This document shows, one piece after another, positions 58,822-64,000 of a stretch of DNA of 64,000 nt (its first letter is position 1; every line of letters begins with the position of its first letter). A program made the position numbers and the translations under genes. Source of the stretch: Ptychodera flava (Eukaryota; Hemichordata; Enteropneusta; Ptychoderidae); NCBI RefSeq assembly GCF_041260155.1, contig NC_091930.1, forward strand, positions 40,149,937 through 40,213,936, read 5' to 3'. Under the pieces are notes generated by a model that was given only the letters and a program-made list of their open reading frames with translations, was not told the DNA's origin and did no database searches.

Positions 58822-59696
58822 AGGAAAGGGACCTCCGATTAGTCAATGGTAACTCACCCAATGAGGGTCGTCTTGAAATTTATCACAACAGCCAATGGGG
58901 ATCTGTGTGTGACGACGACTTCAGTCCGAAAAACGTGCGCGTCGTGTGCCGACAACTTGGCTATTTGTAAGTTTTGGATGTATTACTGGGGTTTTCGCAG
59001 TTCAGTGAATTGCATATATCTGGACCAAATATTGCTCTCTATATGTGTGCTTTTTCTTACTTGGAAAATACTGGTTTAGCGTGCGTTGTCCATTGCTATT
59101 TGGTTTCTTGATTAATATTTTGTCACTTAGCCTCCCTCCTTACATGTTGCTGTCACTGATTTCTGAAAAGTTTACAGCTCGTGGTATTCGGGCAGGAATG
59201 ATTTCCCATTAGTAATTTCTTATAGCAATCAATCGAATAACTGTATCAGTAAACATAAATACAGCGATTTTCTGCCTTTCATAAATGAAGATACGCGGCA
59301 TTCAATATTAAAATAACATAAGACAATTAAGGAAATAGGTGAAGTACATGTAAAAACCAAAACAACTTATATCTCAAAGAATTAGGAACATACTGGCGAT
59401 CACAAAGTAACCTTGAAGCCATGCAATTTATGCCATTTTCAGTTTTTTTCGTCGTACCCCGTACCTTCAGTAGATTTTAGTTTCCTCACAAAGTTCGTTT
59501 GCTTTGATGTCCACAAATTCACAGAGCTGGCACGTTCAGAAACCACGCCGCCTTCGGAGAAGCCAGCTCAAACATATGCTTGATGATGTAAGCCGTACTG
59601 GACTTGAGGAAAAGCTTTCTTCTTGTGCAAGCCGTGGTTGGGGCACACATGATTGTAAACATCACGAAGATGTCAGCGTGCTGTGTAAGATACCAG
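58822..59696 (+). pseudogene. Paralogue SRCR domain 8 (58822-58966, 59525-59696), 1-nt deletion, C5 lost
   Basis: Exon a is intact: [36 protein letters not shown], the exon most alike between the two arrays. Exon b: LAGTFRNHAAFGEASSNI, then one base is missing in the Trp codon near 59578, so frame is lost; in the shifted frame LDDVSRTGLEEKLSSC, GTHDC and SVLC follow. The C5 codon reads CGT (Arg). The length is 172 nt against 173. Confidence 0.8.
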
Positions 59697-59776
59697 GTAT
59701 GCATGCATGCTATGCTTTGGCCAACTTGCTAGCAATTGAAAGAGAATAATGAAAGTCGACTTACAAGATCTAAAAC

Positions 59777-59778
<2 letters not shown>

Positions 59779-59865
<87 letters not shown>
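59779..59865. repeat. (GA)n microsatellite, equivalent intron to 27225-27300
   Basis: A GA run of about 43 units with one AA interruption lies between domains 8 and 9 of the paralogue, the same intron that carries (GA)n in the intact gene. Confidence 0.95.
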
Positions 59866-59868
<3 letters not shown>

Positions 59869-59898
59869 CATAATCAAAGCTTAATTTCTTTCTGCTAG

Positions 59899-60614
59899 AT
59901 GAACACGACATCCGACTTGTCGGTGGGGACAACATCTACGAAGGTTGACTTGAAATTATACACGAAGGAAACTGGGGCACTGTATGTGATGATGAGTTTG
60001 AATTGAAAGATGCAGTCACTGTTTGTAAACACTCGGTTACAGGTACGATCAGATTAATATATCACTGCTCTTACCATAAATTGTAGGATATTCTGGCATT
60101 CCGTCTTTAAAATTGTATTAATTCTACGAGGCATTATTGGAAATTCTTGCGACGAAGGAAATGATGTATAGTCAAACTTACACAGCAGCATTGTCTTAAA
60201 TGTAAATGCATCGATAATTTCGTTCACGTCAACAAGACTTCCTATCGAGGACGTTAACACAATGTGTATCAATGTTTGGATAGAAGCTATTTAGTCAATA
60301 CTTGCAAGGTAAAAACCATATTTACCTGAAATATATTGAGCCATTCTTGATATAAGATAAATTATACTTGCTTTTAACAATTATTTTGTTTTCTCTTCAT
60401 TGATCCTATACGCCGTGTCTATTGTGAATGACACACAAGTGGAGGAACGGTAAAGGAACTAGCGTACTTTGGCGAGGGCACCGGAACCATATGGCTCGAC
60501 GAAGTGAGATGCGTTGACGGAAAAACACACCTAGCCGACTGCGACAACGCCGGATGGGGAGAACACGACTGTGGACACAACGAAGATGTCGGCGTTGTGT
60601 GTTCACCACCCTAG
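59899..60614 (+). pseudogene. Paralogue SRCR domain 9 and terminal stop (59899-60042, 60440-60614)
   Basis: Exon a: HDIRLVGGDNIYEG, TGA (59946-59948, from the Arg codon of GRLEI), WGTVCDDEF, TVCK, then a one-base deletion near 60031 before LGYR (144 nt against 145). Exon b is open: [31 protein letters not shown] (C7 present), VVC, SPP and TAG at 60612-60614. The second exon is 175 nt, as in the intact gene. Confidence 0.82.
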
Positions 60615-61732
60615 ATGGCCACCACAGCCTTATATTGATTTGTTTCCGAGAGACACACAACTAAACAGATTTTGAACACCGGCACCGACTCTTTTAGGAA
60701 TGATTATGCACGAGTCATTCCGAGATTGAAATATACATACTTCTTTTGTATCTTCATTAGAGAAAGACGTATCGGTTGAGTCGTATGTTTGTTTGCTTTT
60801 GCAGAATATTCATATGCATCGTACTAGACAAATATCCAATTCAAGAAATTGCTTAATATTTTGCCTACTTGCCTACTACTTGTCAAATTAATTGTCTATG
60901 TTATCCCTAGCTAATTACTACTCAGTGTATATGTGATTATTTTGTAAAACGACAAAGACGGTATAAATGGTATCTTGTGTCTAATCGAGCATTTGCATGT
61001 GAAAATTTGAGGAATATTAATCATAGTATATATACAATGTGACGCGGCTGATCATGTACTGTTTTTTTATGAATACAGATATGCATGATAATGAACACCG
61101 TAGTAAGCGTCGAGTTGTCATTTCTATACACTTATTATTCTATACAACGTTTATTACGCCACGTAAAGTTACTTACTGAAACCACCTTTCGAGGTCTTTT
61201 TCTGATCACCAATGATATCAGTCATTGCTTGACGGTAGATCGTTACCGCTTCGGGCTTTATGGTTACTCTCTATATTATGGACAACTGTTTCTTTATTGT
61301 TATTAACAAGTTTTCCCGTAAACAATCCCCTACATGCCTTGATTACCATGACCTGCTAAAATAGAATCTTTTAAGTATGCGCATATGATGAGATCGATGT
61401 AATGTTGCGACGGGTATGTCATTGATGGTGAAAGCTAATGTCAGTTTTTGTTGGGCGCGTTTTGTCCTCGCTGACAGACTTTGAAAGTCAACACTGAATC
61501 AATTAAAGCACTTCCAAACTGAGGCAGTATTTTACCCATTATAGTCATCCAAAAATCCCTGTGCGTTTGTTGTCATATCAGCACAAAATCAATCATGCTG
61601 CTGTAATTATATGTTCGCCAGATTAATAACTTTCACCACCCAGATCACAAACAAATGCATGAGATCGAAACTATAAAATGAGAAAGCAATCTTTGAAAAG
61701 AACTCAAACAAACTCAAAATAACTTGAAGTAT
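60615..61732. other. No recognisable gene; no transmembrane exon seen
   Basis: I searched this flank for a counterpart of the transmembrane exon at 28654 and found none. A frame at 61085-61306 has no recognised similarity. Confidence 0.4.
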
Positions 61733-61735
61733 ATA

Positions 61736-62256
61736 CACAACTTTGACGTCATCACTTCTTGACATGTCACTTGTACAATGTTTCCTAAAAACTTATACTG
61801 AGCCCAAACTTCTCCAAATCGTCAAGTGCCATTGTATTCACCTAATATAAGTTTCATAACTAAGGCGTTCTGACCATTTTTTTCTGTTGGCATGAGTACT
61901 TTAGGTGACTTATACACAAGAACAGCGTGTAAAGTATGCCCCAAAATGACCTTTATCCATTTTCAACTTGTCGTTATCGAAATTGTATTGCTGTGTAATT
62001 CGACGATGTGTAAGCGATAATCATTGATACGGGTCAGTGTTCCAACCAATCACGGTTAGCCACAGCAGAGTGATAGCATATTATTGATTCCTTAACTTTC
62101 ACATCTTTATTGCAATACGTCTGTTTGGCCTGCTAACTTTACTACACTAGCTTTCTATACACCTGTGCATTTATAGTCAATTATTGGTCTTTGTAGCAGT
62201 AACAATATAATCAATAATCGCGAAAATGGAAATGAATTACCGAGAGATAATTTGTA
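61736..62256. repeat. Long direct repeat, part 1 (copy B)
   Basis: Partner of 29869-30362: same order of blocks, including TTTGACGTCATCACTTCT, TGCCATTGTATTCAC and TTGCAATACGTCTGTTTG, with about one difference in ten bases. It has a small insertion near CACAGCAGAGTGATAG. Confidence 0.8.
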
Positions 62257-62401
62257 GGAGTTATTTCACGAAGTTTGAGTGATACCGCGTCGTATTCGAG
62301 TGATGTGTCCGTATTTTGACGAGTTGCGCAGCAACGAGTCAAAATACGGACACATCATGAGAATACGACGCGGTATCGCCTAAACTTCGTGTAGTAACCC
62401 C
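62257..62401. mobile_element. 145-bp near-palindrome
   Basis: The left arm (62257-62320) and right arm (to 62401) pair through TTTCACGAAGTTT, GATACCGCGTCGTATTC and GATGTGTCCGTATTTT, with a small centre at GAGTTGCGCAGCAACGAG, itself a palindrome. It lies exactly where copy B departs from copy A of the long direct repeat, so it is probably an insertion. Confidence 0.7.
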
Positions 62402-62639
62402 TTATCATACTTGCGTGCTTTGGTTATCACTGATTTCCTACCGACGTTCCGAAATGAGCGACGAAATCAACCGAAATTGACCTTGCTTGCTCCTCGCTGT
62501 ACTCATAAAAAGTTGCTAAGGAGTGATGACAACCGTATCACTTTTTGATATTATTCCGCTGTTGGGCCACTCCACTTCAATTGAGATTTTATGGTACAAT
62601 TTTAAAGCGAACAATTTAAATATTAAGATGTCGACACAG

Positions 62640-62930
62640 GTTTTGCACTTTGAAGAAGATTTATTTGTACTTTAAAATGGCTGTGAAATTAAAACATAGG
62701 CTGGAGTCTGTAAAATGAGTGTGTTTTCGTGTTTTGAAATAAAACCTCATCCCTTCGCGAAAATTATGAGGCCCGCCAAGATCGAGCCAAAATACTCGCG
62801 CCGCACCAGCGTTCGATTTCAAACTCGATCGAGCAAGGCAGCTCTGCAACATATGTGAATGCACAGTGGATATAGTAGCAGGACCAGTCAGTTTATCGCC
62901 AAAATTATACATGTCCTTAGACAAGAACAA
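62640..62930 (-). repeat. Dispersed repeat, inverse partner of 44440-44725
   Basis: On the minus strand it follows the same order as 44440-44725, including TGAAATCGAACGCTGGTGCG and the block preceding GGGATGAGG. It is non-coding as far as can be seen. Confidence 0.65.
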
Positions 62931-62944
62931 GGGTTATAAGCATC

Positions 62945-64000
62945 TATCAGTATACCTTCAGTTGCAACGTCTTATCTCCCCGGGGGAAAACCAAAAAATC
63001 CCCCAAAAACAATAAAAACTGGCTTCGTTGTTTACTGTGCATCATACAGCTTGCTGGGTATCAACCCCCTATCATTATGTTGCAGGCTCCAGGGTCAATG
63101 ATCATACGACGGTACATACATGCAGCGGCTTTGGACTTTGCTCGCTCAGACACAAGTTCCGGGTCTTCTGCGGTTTTGTTTGTCACTTCAGAAAATAAAA
63201 TGTGTTGATGACGTGGAATATCACTTTCTGAATGCTACATTAATAAGCACTCCTGGATCCCAAGATGTCTGACACTGAAGGTGTGTACATTTGCCTGTTT
63301 ACTACGGACAAGTACTGGATTCAAGGCATGCGGAACATTGAACGAAGCGGTGATTGAAACGCGGAAGAAGGAAGTACAATGGGAAACTAAGTATCATATT
63401 CCTTCGTTCACATGATATTCTTTGGAAATGTCAACTCTACTTTTCTTTGTAGTGGAGTCTGTTTCACCCCGTTGGACGTGCTCAATCTTTGAAATGATTA
63501 TTATTGAAACGGTGTGATCACGGAGCTGGCATCTGCCCCAATAGTTCGCACATGGTTGACTAGCAAACAGCAAGCACCTCCAAGGACCAATTCCTTAATT
63601 GATTGATAGATAGGAGGGAGAGCCTAGTCTGACTGTTGTGAAAGCTTTGCGCATGAGCATAAACATAATACAAGCTGCACATCGTATCCGACCCGCAAAC
63701 AAACGCACGCGGACGAATTCAGTGTCAACCTTAGCGATTCTGCAAATAATAGGTATATTTAGCATATGTTAAAGACAAAGAAATAACATTTTAGCTGTTG
63801 CTAAATATTGTGAAAAGCGGAGAAACCAATAACATGATCGCTTGTGACGAAGCCATGTACGGTGGCACCATGATGAGAGCATCGATGTGCTCAATAGCGA
63901 ATCATAGCTGAGCATAGATAGAAAAGAGAAAGCATTTACTTTCGGGACGCAGTCTGCAATACTTCTGGTCTGCATGATTCGTTCCCTCACTGAAGATAAA
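62945..64000. repeat. Long direct repeat, part 2 (copy B, runs off the window)
   Basis: Partner of 31282-32450, starting ACCTTCAGTTGCAACGTCTT and continuing to the end of the window. The minus-strand frame at 63769-63990 (IADCVPKVNAFSFLSMLSYD) matches the one in copy A. Its extent beyond 64000 is unknown. Confidence 0.75.

Overview
The window looks like invertebrate animal genomic DNA: AT-rich, with short coding exons bounded by GT..AG introns, many microsatellites, tRNA-derived SINEs, miniature inverted-repeat elements and decayed retroelements. There are no bacterial operons. The dominant content is scavenger receptor cysteine-rich (SRCR) exons. Large SRCR expansions are known in sea urchins, amphioxus and other marine invertebrates, so I infer a marine invertebrate, probably a deuterostome. 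The sequence alone does not fix the species.

Layout. 1-10,822 holds no gene I can support, only transposon-like material: a 2.6-kb TIR element and small hairpin elements. 10,823-28,225 (+) is an intact 19-exon gene. It encodes a signal peptide followed by nine SRCR domains, each split over two exons, and ends at a TAG. The spliced CDS is 2919 nt (972 residues plus stop). A transmembrane-plus-tail exon at 28,654-28,856 has the right phase to replace domain 9. 28,857-40,999 is intergenic and repeat-rich: LINE and Penelope-like retroelement remnants, a hammerhead-like motif, a two-copy MITE, a SINE and duplicated segments. 41,000-60,614 (+) is a second nine-domain SRCR array. It matches the first gene exon by exon in order and phase, but carries at least ten stops or frameshifts, so it is a decayed paralogue. 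A 3.7-kb foldback element sits in one of its introns. 60,615-64,000 holds repeats, including a segment also found downstream of the first gene.

How the genes relate. Every domain follows one plan: a phase-1 intron between domains and a phase-2 intron inside each domain. The usual set is six cysteines (C2, C3, C5, C6, C7, C8), which is the group A SRCR arrangement. The first gene probably makes a secreted multi-SRCR protein and possibly a membrane-anchored isoform by terminal-exon choice. The second array lacks a recognisable signal exon and is broken in domains 2, 4, 5, 7, 8 and 9, so it cannot make the same protein. All splice sites and identities were judged by eye. No alignment, database search or transcript data were available.
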